From Bacillus sp. 491mf (lineage in GTDB: Bacteria > Bacillota > Bacilli > Bacillales > Bacillaceae_G): a DNA stretch of 64,000 nt. The translations under genes were made by a program, and so were the position numbers. The notes under the pieces are model-generated. The model saw only the letters and a program-made list of their open reading frames with translations. It searched no databases and was not told the origin of the DNA. How positions within the stretch are numbered: position 1 is the first letter of the stretch; each line of letters begins with the position of its first letter. The stretch spans positions 266,940-330,939 of the forward strand of contig NZ_FOLV01000002.1 in NCBI RefSeq assembly GCF_900112415.1, written 5' to 3'. Positions 28,505 through 36,187 of this stretch are shown in pieces.

Positions 28505-28954
28505 TTATCTGCATTCACCTGTAAATTCTCCATAATAAACATAGCACTTTCGATCTTCATCAATCTCCCTAGAGTCTAAGGCAAATTCCATTAATATTCC
28601 GTTCCTATGAACGTACAAAATATCTGAATGGAGGTATGTTAAGATATCCTCATGATTCCGTACATCATTACTTTCTATCAAAATTGAACTTTCTCCTTGT
28701 AGTTCTCTAATCTCAAAACCTATATGTGAATATATTGTTTCTGAAGAATCTTCGAAGAACGTTTCTTTTTTGACATATATTACTGCTGTTCCATCAGAGT
28801 CCATCGCGGTCGCTGTTACGACATATGTATCTCCTTTTTTTATGAAATACTCGCAAGTCATCCTTGCGACCGTTTCAGAGATAGAAATATCCGGATAGTT
28901 CCATAAAGCAGGATATTGCTTAGCTTCATCATTAAGTCGATATTCTAATCGCAA
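28505..28954 (-). CDS. Hypothetical protein, 149 residues
   Basis: Acidic soluble protein (MRLEYRLNDEAKQYPALWNY…) with mixed alpha/beta pattern and two late Cys/Tyr-rich stretches (KCYVYYGEFTGECR). No signal peptide or known motif. An aggaagagggatt site precedes the ATG. It is divergent from the lipoprotein operon at 29036; whether they are related in function is not shown. Confidence 0.65.
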   Translation of the reverse strand: MRLEYRLNDEAKQYPALWNYPDISISETVARMTCEYFIKKGDTYVVTATAMDSDGTAVIYVKKETFFEDSSETIYSHIGFEIRELQGESSILIESNDVRNHEDILTYLHSDILYVHRNGILMEFALDSREIDEDRKCYVYYGEFTGECR

Positions 28955-29035
28955 TAGTAATCCCTCTTCCTTTTTCTTCTATTTTATCATGAATTCTTTT
29001 ATAATAGTAATATAATCTATAAGGAGTGTGGGAAG

Positions 29036-29347
29036 GTGACAAAAACGAAATGGTTAGTAACAGGTGTTCTTACTTCTTTAATGACTAGCACTTTATCAGG
29101 TTGTACAAAAGATCTCCCTCCAAAACCAAATGATAGGAGCTGTTCCGATTGGGACTTTGATGATGAACTTGGAGTGTGGCGATGTGATGATAATCATTCA
29201 AGTTATCGTGGACATTATTATTACAGCGGTAACTATTATCAAAATAAGTCAACTTTCAAAAATTCGCCTGAATTTAAATCCTATCAAGCTTCGTCTAATT
29301 TTAAAGGGGGAATTGGAAGCGGTTCAAAAGGAGGATCTGGAGGTTAA
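29036..29347 (+). CDS. Small lipoprotein with Gly-rich Gly-Gly C-terminus
   Basis: 103 residues, GTG start with aaggag nine bases upstream. Signal peptide with lipobox LSGC (about residues 20-23) predicts lipid anchoring outside the membrane. The mature part is short, Tyr/Ser/Asn-rich and ends GGIGSGSKGGSGG. Layout resembles the YgiB/YjfM (DUF1190) partners of glutathionylspermidine-synthetase-like ligases in E. coli. Codons for the last two Gly also serve as the GGAGG ribosome site of the next gene, three bases downstream. Confidence 0.75.
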   Translation: MTKTKWLVTGVLTSLMTSTLSGCTKDLPPKPNDRSCSDWDFDDELGVWRCDDNHSSYRGHYYYSGNYYQNKSTFKNSPEFKSYQASSNFKGGIGSGSKGGSGG

Positions 29348-29350
29348 ATC

Positions 29351-30583
29351 ATGTCGACTTATATAAAGGAACGTAGGCAATTTTATTCAAGATTTCCTCA
29401 TTTTTGGTCTGACTTATATGGAAGTGAGTATAGCCTTTTTCATGTTTTTGAAATAACAGAGCAAACTGTTAGAAATTTACAATTAGCAACAGAACGAATG
29501 GGAGAAGTATTTTTTAAGACTGCTAGACTTCTTCGCACTTTGGCTGACGATCAGCTTCTTGAACTTGGCTTTCCATCTTCAAGTTTGCCTTTTATCAGAA
29601 TGAAATCTCTGTTTCCTGAATCTGTTATTTCACGGTTTGATTTTGCTTTAACAGATGGTCGTATCAAAATGCTTGAGTTTAATAGTGATACACCAACTTT
29701 TATTCTAGAATGTTTTCAAATGAATGGAGAAGTGTGTAAAGAATTAAATTATCTTGACCCAAACGAAAGTCAAGAACGTCTTCTTTCTTCTGGTATCACA
29801 AAAGCAGTAATGGAATTTGCTAAAGGAATAGAAATGCCAAACGTTGTTTTCACAGCGCATCATGAACATATAGAAGATTGGAATACTACTATGTATTTGA
29901 GTCAGTTATGTCAAGTTGAAAATAAAATGGTATCAATGTCTGACCTCAGAATTACTGAAGATGCCTTGCTCGACAGAGACGGTGTACCAATTGATATTTT
30001 GTATCGGCAAACATATCCTATTGAAGATTTAGTTGAGGACCGTGATCCTAAAACTGGAGATTTTGTAGGAATTGAGTTGTTGCGACTTGTACAGGAAGGA
30101 AAACTTTTTATTATAAATCCTATTTCATCCTTTCTACTACAGCCAAAATCGATTCAATGCTTGATTTGGGGATTAGCTGAGATGGGAGCTTTTTATACGA
30201 ATGAAGAACGACAATGGATTAAAGAATATATGCTTCCTACATACTTAGAACCAGATCAATTCTTAAGAAAGAGTTCTTTTGTTCAAAAACCTTCGTTTGG
30301 TAGAGAAGGTGATACGGTTACAATTCGTGACAAAGATACAAAGGTTGTAATTCAAAATGCATATCAAACATATAAAAAAGAACTCCCTGTATTTCAAGAG
30401 TACATAAAGCTTCCAGTTGTTTCTTTTGAGACTGAAAAAGGGAACGAAGAGCTATCGTATGTGTTTGGCTCGTTTTTAATTGCTGGGAAAGCAAGTAGTA
30501 TTGGTATACGTGCTGGTGAAAAAATTACGGGAAATGAATCTTATTATTTACCTGTTGGAATTAAAAAGGAGGGTTATAAATGA
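29351..30583 (+). CDS. Glutathionylspermidine synthetase-like ATP-grasp ligase
   Basis: 410 residues of the pre-ATP-grasp/ATP-grasp family that includes GspS C-terminal domain, YgiC and YjfC. Markers are FDFALTDGRIKMLEFNSDTPT, NPISSFLLQPKSIQCLIW, EPDQFLRKSSFVQKPSFGREGDTV and the late SYVFGSFLIAGKASSIGIRAG. These enzymes form amide bonds using ATP, joining an amine to a peptide carboxylate. It is sandwiched between a Gly-Gly lipoprotein and a DUF350 protein with overlaps, so the three should act together. Confidence 0.85.
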   Translation: MSTYIKERRQFYSRFPHFWSDLYGSEYSLFHVFEITEQTVRNLQLATERMGEVFFKTARLLRTLADDQLLELGFPSSSLPFIRMKSLFPESVISRFDFALTDGRIKMLEFNSDTPTFILECFQMNGEVCKELNYLDPNESQERLLSSGITKAVMEFAKGIEMPNVVFTAHHEHIEDWNTTMYLSQLCQVENKMVSMSDLRITEDALLDRDGVPIDILYRQTYPIEDLVEDRDPKTGDFVGIELLRLVQEGKLFIINPISSFLLQPKSIQCLIWGLAEMGAFYTNEERQWIKEYMLPTYLEPDQFLRKSSFVQKPSFGREGDTVTIRDKDTKVVIQNAYQTYKKELPVFQEYIKLPVVSFETEKGNEELSYVFGSFLIAGKASSIGIRAGEKITGNESYYLPVGIKKEGYK

Positions 30584-30966
30584 TGAACTTTTTACTTTAT
30601 TTAGCAGTTTCACTCGGTCTTTTATGTATCGGTCTGTTTCTAATGGAAGTGACAACAAAAGTGAAGGAATTTTCATTAATGGCTAAAGGGAATCGTGCAG
30701 CAAGCTACGCACTTGGAGGAAGGCTTCTTGGTCTTGCTATCGTTTTGTATTCGGCTACTGCTCATTCTGTTTCACTAATGGATATGGCTTTATGGGGAGG
30801 GATTGGAATTTTAGCACAAATCGTTGTATTTTATTTAGCCGAATTGTGCACACCGCGTTTTAACATTAATCAAAGCATCGAAGAAGATAACCAAGCCGTC
30901 GGAATTTTCCTTATGTTTTTATCAATTTCTATCGGAATTGTGATTGCTGGGTGTTTAACATATTAA
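30580..30966 (+). CDS. DUF350 (YjfL-like) membrane protein
   Basis: 128 residues with four membrane helices, typical of DUF350. It overlaps the ATP-grasp stop by 4 bp and has aaggagg upstream. DUF350, ATP-grasp and DUF1190-type lipoproteins also cluster in the E. coli yjf operon, which supports a shared envelope-related pathway of unknown chemistry. A terminator follows about 100 bp later. Confidence 0.85.
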   Translation: MMNFLLYLAVSLGLLCIGLFLMEVTTKVKEFSLMAKGNRAASYALGGRLLGLAIVLYSATAHSVSLMDMALWGGIGILAQIVVFYLAELCTPRFNINQSIEEDNQAVGIFLMFLSISIGIVIAGCLTY

Positions 30967-31066
30967 AAAACCATAAAAATTAGTATTAGAATAAGAGTGT
31001 TTCGAGTCTAAATCGCTTTCTATATAAATTAGTTTTACTTTTTCGATATATAAGTTGCGACTATGC

Positions 31067-31106
31067 AAAAGAAAAGGAGTCTGCACTTGGTTTCTCCTTT
31101 TCTTTT
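31067..31106 (+). terminator. Terminator of the lipoprotein/ATP-grasp operon
   Basis: AAAAGAAAAGGAG / CTCCTTTTCTTTT stem-loop. Confidence 0.85.
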
Positions 31107-31209
31107 ACATTGCGTCTGGCCCACCGAAAAAGAATGGTTTTATGTCGTTATTAATTTGGATTTATATAAAAAATACTTGTTGTAACAAAAAAAGTTTGAA
31201 TTCAAAGTG

Positions 31210-31238
31210 TTGACATCTATTTTAAATAGGAGTAACAT
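31210..31238 (+). promoter_or_regulatory. Promoter of the M-box transcript
   Basis: TTGACA (31210-31215), 17-bp gap, TAACAT (31233-31238); start near 31245. Confidence 0.7.
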
Positions 31239-31254
31239 TTTTCTTGTAACTAAA

Positions 31255-31418
31255 TATGTCTCTGTTAGGTGAGGCTCCTGTATAGAGAGATGCTACTGCC
31301 CAAAAATGTCGAGAGACGCCAATGGGTCAACAAGAATGATCGAATTAAGGTCTTTTTTAATGTAGCTGGTTAAGAACCTATGCTATACAGTGCTAAAGCT
31401 CGGCGAGGGAGAGGTGCA
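31255..31418 (+). promoter_or_regulatory. M-box (ykoK) magnesium riboswitch
   Basis: Carries the conserved M-box segments in order: GTTAGGTGAGGCTCCTGTA, CTACTGCCCAAAAATGTC, GACGCCAATGGGTCAACA, TTAATGTAGCTGG and CTATGC…TACAGTGCTAAAGCTC. A terminator follows about 65 bases later, so high Mg2+ should stop transcription. The regulated genes are a short leader frame and a truncated P-type ATPase. Confidence 0.95.
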
Positions 31419-31482
31419 ATTGTTTTTAATATAGGCTACATGATATGTAGTTGTATTAAACGTTGCTTATTTATGTATGTTC

Positions 31483-31520
31483 AGACCTTTACTCGCTCTC
31501 GGGTAAAGGTCTTTTTTATT
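31483..31520 (+). terminator. M-box expression-platform terminator
   Basis: AGACCTTTAC / GTAAAGGTCT stem followed by TTTTTATT. Confidence 0.9.
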
Positions 31521-31574
31521 ACGGTGTATCAATTATACATAGCTAAAAATAATCATTTGAGGAGGTGAGGAGCA

Positions 31575-31679
31575 ATGTCAGCTTCGGACTCGGTTCCGTT
31601 ACCCAGGTATTTCGAAAATAGAATGTGTGATGTAGGTAGGAAACGACTTGTTCCTCCCTCTATATCTGTAAATAGATAA
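31575..31679 (+). CDS. Leader ORF downstream of the M-box, 34 residues
   Basis: ATG preceded by ggaggtgagg; peptide MSASDSVPLPRYFENR, then a basic part and a second Pro pair (LVPPSISVNR). It lies after the riboswitch terminator and 50 bp before the truncated ATPase. The segment PLPR recalls the MgtL leader of Salmonella mgtA (…PTPLPRRRLKLFR, from memory), where Pro codons sense translation speed. Coding status is inferred from the ribosome site and context. Confidence 0.5.
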   Translation: MSASDSVPLPRYFENRMCDVGRKRLVPPSISVNR

Positions 31680-31729
31680 ATTGAGAAACAATGAGTTTCT
31701 TCCTGCATGTGCGAAGGAGGAGACGGACG

Positions 31730-32443
31730 ATGTTATATGTAAACAAACGAGAGGGAATTATAAATAATATTACTCATAAAAAAACGATAAAAGTGCAAGA
31801 GGTTTTACAAAAGAATAATGAAATGCTAATGGAAGTCGCGATTCGAGATGTAAAATCTGTATACGCTTATTTTAAAACAACAAGAAATGGCCTTTCTGTT
31901 AAAGAGGCAAAAAGACGAATTGTACAATATGGGAAAAATGAACGATATGTGAATAAAAAAGTGATGTTGACTCATATGGTGATGAAGTTGATGGGAATAG
32001 TAAATCTGTTTGAAAAGGAAGCAAATCAAACGAACGCAAAAACAGTTACTGTTTTAAGAGTGGCAAATGATAAAGTGAATGGGATAGATAAAGATTCTGA
32101 GATGATGAATATTCCAATAGAAGAATTAGTCCCAGGAGATGTGATTTGCCTTTCAGCAGGTGATACTGTACCAGCTGATGCACGCATTATTTATGCAAAA
32201 GATGTACTAGTTGATGAATCTCCTTTATCGGGAAAAGAGATACTTGTAGAAAAGTATGAAAGCTGTTATCATATTGAAAAAAAACGATTTATGCCATTAA
32301 AACGCATAAAAGACTATAATCCACTTTGTCTTGAAAATTTATGCTATCAAGGTACTCATGTCGTTAGTGGCACAGCAAAAGCAGTTGTTGTTTCGACCGG
32401 AAATAATACGTATGTGGAACTATTACATCAATGCTGTAAGTAA
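31730..32443 (+). CDS. Truncated P-type ATPase, N-terminal and actuator part
   Basis: 237 residues related to the start of MgtA-like Mg2+ P-type ATPases: cation-ATPase N-terminal domain (GLSVKEAKRRIVQYGKNE) and an actuator domain (ELVPGDVICLSAGDTVPADARI). The actuator TGES motif is replaced by SGKE (VDESPLSGKE), and the protein stops at VELLHQCCK before any phosphorylation (DKTGT) or ATP-binding domain. It cannot pump ions by itself. Start ATG 31730 follows AAGGAGGA by eight bases. It could be a decayed gene or a regulatory remnant retained under magnesium control. Confidence 0.75.
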   Translation: MLYVNKREGIINNITHKKTIKVQEVLQKNNEMLMEVAIRDVKSVYAYFKTTRNGLSVKEAKRRIVQYGKNERYVNKKVMLTHMVMKLMGIVNLFEKEANQTNAKTVTVLRVANDKVNGIDKDSEMMNIPIEELVPGDVICLSAGDTVPADARIIYAKDVLVDESPLSGKEILVEKYESCYHIEKKRFMPLKRIKDYNPLCLENLCYQGTHVVSGTAKAVVVSTGNNTYVELLHQCCK

Positions 32444-32509
32444 TATTTATGGATGCTAAATAAAGCAAATCATTGTATAATAAAAGTTACAATCATTATT
32501 TGATTATAC

Positions 32510-32543
32510 AACCTTGCGTCATGACGTGAGGTTTTTATTTTTG
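32510..32543 (+). terminator. Hairpin before ypcP
   Basis: ACCTTGCGTC / GACGTGAGGT stem followed by TTTTATTTTT. It ends the M-box transcript. Confidence 0.75.
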
Positions 32544-32560
32544 TCATTAGGAGATGGATT

Positions 32561-33427
32561 ATGAAAAAAGTATTATTAGTAGATGGTATGGCATTGTTAT
32601 TTCGTGCCTTTTATGCAACAAGTGTGTACGGACAATTTATGAAAAGACAAGATGGCATTCCGACGAACGGGATACATGGTTATATGAAGCATTTATTAAC
32701 AGCAGCTAGTACAATTGAGCCGACTCATATCGTAACGTGCTGGGATATGGGGAGTACAACGTTTCGAACAGAAGCATTTTCAAATTATAAGGCAAATCGC
32801 GGAGCACCGCCAGAAGAATTAATTCCACAATTTGATCTAGTGCAAGAAATGACTACGCATTTGTCTGTCCCAGTTATTGGTATGAAAGGATATGAAGCTG
32901 ATGACTGTATTGGGACATTAGCTAAAACATATCAACATGAAGCAGAAGTATTTATTTTAACAGGTGATACAGATTTACTACAGCTTGTTGATACAAAAAT
33001 TACAGTTATGCTTCTTCGAAAAGGAATTGGAAATTATGAATTTTACACGCCTGGAAAAATCATGGAGGAAAAAGGCGTAGAGCCGTGGCAAATTGTTCAT
33101 GCAAAGGCATTTATGGGTGATTCAAGTGACAACTATCCAGGTGTTAAAGGCATTGGTGAAAAGACTGCCTATAAGCTTATTCAAGAGCACGGAACAGTTG
33201 CAGGTGTCTTAGAAAACATTACATTATTAACAAAAGCACAGCGCACAAAAATTGAAAGTGACTTAGATAATTTGCACATGTCACTACAACTTGCACAAAT
33301 TCATTGTGAAGTGCCAATTTCTTGCCAATTAGAAGAAGCATTTCACACAATAGATAAGGAAAAAATACATTTCGTTTGTGAGAAAATGCACTGGGGCAGA
33401 CCAGAAATGTTTGTAAATATGCTATAG
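32561..33427 (+). CDS. ypcP: 5'-3' exonuclease YpcP
   Basis: 288 residues like the 5' nuclease domain of DNA polymerase I but free-standing. Acidic metal-site motifs LLVDGMALLFRAFYA, GYEADDCIGTLA and TGDTDLLQLV are followed by the helix-hairpin-helix region GDSSDNYPGVKGIGEKTA. It trims 5' ends, for example at Okazaki fragments. ATG with taggagatgg. Own terminator downstream. Confidence 0.93.
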   Translation: MKKVLLVDGMALLFRAFYATSVYGQFMKRQDGIPTNGIHGYMKHLLTAASTIEPTHIVTCWDMGSTTFRTEAFSNYKANRGAPPEELIPQFDLVQEMTTHLSVPVIGMKGYEADDCIGTLAKTYQHEAEVFILTGDTDLLQLVDTKITVMLLRKGIGNYEFYTPGKIMEEKGVEPWQIVHAKAFMGDSSDNYPGVKGIGEKTAYKLIQEHGTVAGVLENITLLTKAQRTKIESDLDNLHMSLQLAQIHCEVPISCQLEEAFHTIDKEKIHFVCEKMHWGRPEMFVNML

Positions 33428-33459
33428 AAAAAGGCTTTTGAAAAGAACTTATATTAGAG

Positions 33460-33503
33460 ATAACGCCCGATCAAATTCGTAATTTGATCGGGCGTTATTA
33501 TTT
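33460..33503 (+). terminator. Terminator of ypcP
   Basis: ATAACGCCCGATCAAAT / ATTTGATCGGGCGTTAT: a perfect 17-bp stem followed by TATTTAT. Confidence 0.9.
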
Positions 33504-33567
33504 ATATAAAGATAAATGGTAACTACTCAGTCACTCTATAAAAAAAGGCGGAAAAGTATTTTTTTAA

Positions 33568-33715
33568 ATGGCCTGGGAGGGACTGGCCATACATAGAAGC
33601 GGTTAGGACCTATTTCTGCCACATGCAATGTTTAAAACACAAGGAGAAAGCAAGTGGTGGTTATGCTTTGCTCTACACAGCAGCTTATATGTTGAAAAAT
33701 GAAAAAGATGTATCT
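33568..33715 (+). repeat. Second repeat family, copy C
   Basis: Contains ACTGGCCATACATAGAAGCG, AGGACCTATTTCTGCCACATG, TGTTTAAAACACAAGGAG and CAGCTTATATGTTGAAAAAT. It has the same order of blocks as the copy at 50385. Confidence 0.75.
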
Positions 33716-33776
33716 AGAGCTGGTTTCTACAATTGTGAAGTTTCTTTAGAAAGATAGTAAATAAGCTGTTTATAAA

Positions 33777-34053
33777 TTTATCCCGCATTAACGGGCAGTA
33801 ATACTCCCACTTCAAAATTCAGCGAAAGCATTGTCCAGCTCCAGCGGCAGAATCTCCAGTCGTTTCGCCCCCTCGGACGAGGCAAAAAGCGCCTCTTTGT
33901 CAGGGGCTCCAACGCCCTGCGATTCTGAGCGAGCCGCTTCCGCTTTTCTTAAGAAGTTAGGTGGGAGATAAACTGCCCGTAAAAGCCCGATTGGTTCAAC
34001 TAATAATCAGTGGGGGATGAAGAAAACCCCCACTGATTAAAGTTTCACTTTAT
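33777..34053 (+). repeat. bcr1-like element interrupted by a 120-bp insert
   Basis: Begins TTTATCCCGCATTAACGGGC and ends AAGTTTCACTTTAT; both ends carry TTTAT. The left half up to GCGAAAGCA and the right half from AAGAAGTTAGGTGGG match the other copies. A foreign GC-rich block sits exactly between them (33831-33950). Without it the element would be 157 bp, the same as the copy at 54293. Confidence 0.85.
33831..33950 (+). mobile_element. 120-bp GC-rich nested element
   Basis: Starts TTGTCCAGCTCCAGCGGCAG and ends GCCGCTTCCGCTTTTCTT. Its GC content is far above the surroundings and it holds an inverted repeat (CCTCGGACGAGG; AAGCGCC). It lacks a coding frame. This 'GTCCAGCTCCAGCG…CTTCCGCTTTTC' form resembles a short repeat seen in other Bacillaceae, from memory. 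Confidence 0.7.
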
Positions 34054-34158
34054 ATTTGAATAGTAAGACAGAAGACATACAAAACGAACGTGAAAATATA
34101 CGTAGTTTTCATTTGGATTTCAAATAGATTTCACAAGAATCTATTATTATTACACAAT

Positions 34159-34176
34159 ACAGATAATTATTTATCT
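34159..34176 (+). promoter_or_regulatory. Weak Fur-like palindrome upstream of the FbpB-like gene
   Basis: GATAATTATTTATC, an imperfect match to the Fur 7-1-7 site. It is considered only because the downstream protein resembles a Fur-regulated family. Confidence 0.3.
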
Positions 34177-34197
34177 TTTATATAAATAAAATCTTAT

Positions 34198-34284
34198 AAC
34201 GGCTCCCCCGCTCCAAGATTCAAAGAGAACCGAGGAGCAGGGGATGAAAAAACTCTCGCTTAGGGAAGTTTCACTTGTACTAAT
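34198..34284 (+). repeat. Degenerate bcr1-like copy
   Basis: CCCCCGCTCCAAGATTCAAAGAGAA…GGAGCAGGGGATGA and the end GAAGTTTCACTTGTA follow the bcr1 pattern, with the right-hand block shortened. It lies in the leader of the next gene. Confidence 0.5.
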
Positions 34285-34301
34285 TAAGGAGGAAGATTGA
34301 A

Positions 34302-34442
34302 ATGCGAAAAAAAATAAGAAAATCCTTTAAACAGTTATTAATAGAAAATAAACAATTATTAATGAATGATAAAGAAAACATAAGAGAAATTGAAGAAAAA
34401 ATTGAAAGAAGACATACGTCATATAGAGCGGCGAGTAATTGA
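34302..34442 (+). CDS. FbpB-like small basic protein
   Basis: 46 residues, beginning MRKKIRKSFKQLLIENKQLL and ending ERRHTSYRAASN. The pattern (basic start, LLxENKQxLxxDKExIxxIExxIExRH) is that of the Fur-regulated basic protein B family, which in B. subtilis helps the FsrA RNA spare iron. Strong taaggaggaag site and a terminator. Only a weak Fur-like site is seen upstream, with a repeat between it and the gene. Confidence 0.7.
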   Translation: MRKKIRKSFKQLLIENKQLLMNDKENIREIEEKIERRHTSYRAASN

Positions 34443-34458
34443 GAAAGAGCAGCTGAAA

Positions 34459-34495
34459 AACAAAGTGGAACTTAGTGGTTTCACTTTGTTTTTTT
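34459..34495 (+). terminator. Terminator of the FbpB-like gene
   Basis: AACAAAGTGGAA / TTTCACTTTGTT stem with T-run. Confidence 0.85.
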
Positions 34496-34603
34496 GAGGA
34501 AAAAGAAGGTTCTAAAGGAGTTGTTAAAGAAATTTCATTCTCATTGTGTTAGAAAACATGTATGATAGGAAAGGTAGAATTTTTGAATTTAGGTGGGAAA
34601 ATG

Positions 34604-34864
34604 ATGCAAACAGTTCAAGACTATCTTTCATTCTTACATACGAAAGGGTTTAAATTATCAGAGGAAGCGCAAGGATTTATTATGTTTGGCCAAGGTTATA
34701 CAGGCTCATCTGATGGAATTGTGAATGCGGCAATTGAAGCGACCATTAAGCATCAATTACAGTTTGATGGTAGTTATTTTATCGCTTTGTTAGAACGATT
34801 GAGGGAAGAAGAAATTACCGATAAAAAAAGCGCAATGGCTTTTTTGCGGAAGTTACAATCATAA
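34604..34864 (+). CDS. DUF6123-like small protein
   Basis: 86 residues (MQTVQDYLSFLHTKGFKLSEE…) with FIMFGQGYTGSSDGIVNAAIEATIKHQ in the middle; helical, no membrane segment. I think it belongs to DUF6123 of Bacillus but am not certain. ATG 34604 lies seven bases after AGGTGG; ATG 34601 is the alternative. Convergent with the transporter gene, only two bases apart. Confidence 0.6.
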   Translation: MQTVQDYLSFLHTKGFKLSEEAQGFIMFGQGYTGSSDGIVNAAIEATIKHQLQFDGSYFIALLERLREEEITDKKSAMAFLRKLQS

Positions 34865-34866
34865 CT

Positions 34867-35772
34867 TCATGCAGCCTGCGCTTCTTTTTTTTGTTTATTT
34901 GGTAATTCTACAAAGATCATTCCTATGAAAATGCAAATACACCCAATGATAGCTGATATGGATAATTGCTCATTTGCAACAAGAACACCTGTTATTGCTG
35001 CAAAGACGGGTTCCATTGCAAAAATAATTGCAACGCGGGTAGGAGATGTATATTTTTGCGCTGTGGTTTGAATGAAAAATGCAAGGGAAGTGGCAAAAAG
35101 TGATGTTAACAATAGTGCCAATAAAAATGAGCGATTTGTCCATAATGACATCGAAAATAATTTTTCCCAATCTTCAAACAAAAATGCGCAAATAGAAGAA
35201 AAGAGTCCAACCGCTAATATTTGTGTTGTACTTAATAATAACGGAGATATCTTTTTTGAATAGAATCCATTTACAAGGATGTGTGCGGCAAATGCTACAG
35301 CACAACCTAAGATAAGAAAATCTCCCAAATTAAATTGAAAAGCGTCTCCAGCTGTTAATAGAAATAATCCAATTGTAGCCGCTGTAATTCCAAGTACGAT
35401 AAATAGATTCGCTTTTTGTTTTAAAAAGATAAACGATAAAATGGGTACCATGACAATGCTGAGCCCTGTTAAAAACCCGGCCTTAGAAGAGGTTGTATAC
35501 AATAAACCAAATGTTTGTAATAAATACCCGACAAATAAAAAGAATCCTATTATCATACCAGCACCACTACTATAGCCTACGTGTTTAATAGGTATTTTTC
35601 TCATAGAAATGAGCTGAATGATCAATAAAATTATTCCAGCTAATAAAAAACGTACACCATTAAAAGTAAATGGCCCGACAAATGACATGGCATTTTGAAC
35701 AACAACAAACGTAGCTCCCCAAATGAAAGCAACAAACAATAAGGCGAGAGGCGCAATCCACTCTTTTTTCAA
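34867..35772 (-). CDS. EamA/DMT-family transporter
   Basis: 301 residues, ten membrane helices in two EamA repeats (WGATFVVVQNAM…GPFTFNGVRFLLAG; SLLATSLAFFIQTTAQKYTSPTRVAIIFAMEPVF). Substrate unknown; such proteins export amino acids or metabolites. I choose TTG (MKKEWIAPLALLF), seven bases after GGAGG. An earlier in-frame ATG would overlap the upstream gene and contain the ribosome site. Confidence 0.85.
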   Translation of the reverse strand: MKKEWIAPLALLFVAFIWGATFVVVQNAMSFVGPFTFNGVRFLLAGIILLIIQLISMRKIPIKHVGYSSGAGMIIGFFLFVGYLLQTFGLLYTTSSKAGFLTGLSIVMVPILSFIFLKQKANLFIVLGITAATIGLFLLTAGDAFQFNLGDFLILGCAVAFAAHILVNGFYSKKISPLLLSTTQILAVGLFSSICAFLFEDWEKLFSMSLWTNRSFLLALLLTSLFATSLAFFIQTTAQKYTSPTRVAIIFAMEPVFAAITGVLVANEQLSISAIIGCICIFIGMIFVELPNKQKKEAQAA

Positions 35773-35776
35773 TACA

Positions 35777-36172
35777 CTACCTCCGTTCATTTTTTTGTAT
35801 GGCTTTTCGTGCTAATTCGTCGGCTGCTTTATTTTGACTGCTTGGAATCCACTTTATAAAAAAGAGATCAAATTGCTGGATTATTTTTAGTGCTTCATCT
35901 AAAAGTGGTGCATATAATGGGTTTTTTACATATTGTTTTTCAACCGCGCGTTCTACAAGTTGTGAATCTGTTCGAAACGATACAATTTTATAATTATGTT
36001 TGGTGCAATAATTTAATGCAGTAAGTAATGCGTGATACTCCGCTTCATGGTTGCTCATAACTCCAAGCGGAACAGTCAGCTGTACAGGCGGTTGAATCCC
36101 TTTAATAAATACCCCAGCGCCGGAAGGGCCGGGGTTTCCTTTTGATGCACCATCAATGTACACTTCAATCAA
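35777..36172 (-). CDS. ypdQ: RNase H-like protein YpdQ
   Basis: 131 residues with the RNase HI fold: YIDGASKGNPGPSGAG, SNHEAEYHALLTAL, RTDSQLV and NKAADELARKAI give the D-E-D-D metal residues. It is shorter than RnhA and lacks the basic protrusion. TTG start at 36172 is six bases after GGAGGG. Operon with the epimerase upstream and the transporter downstream. Confidence 0.85.
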   Translation of the reverse strand: MIEVYIDGASKGNPGPSGAGVFIKGIQPPVQLTVPLGVMSNHEAEYHALLTALNYCTKHNYKIVSFRTDSQLVERAVEKQYVKNPLYAPLLDEALKIIQQFDLFFIKWIPSSQNKAADELARKAIQKNERR

Positions 36173-36187
36173 ACTGAAACCCTCCAA

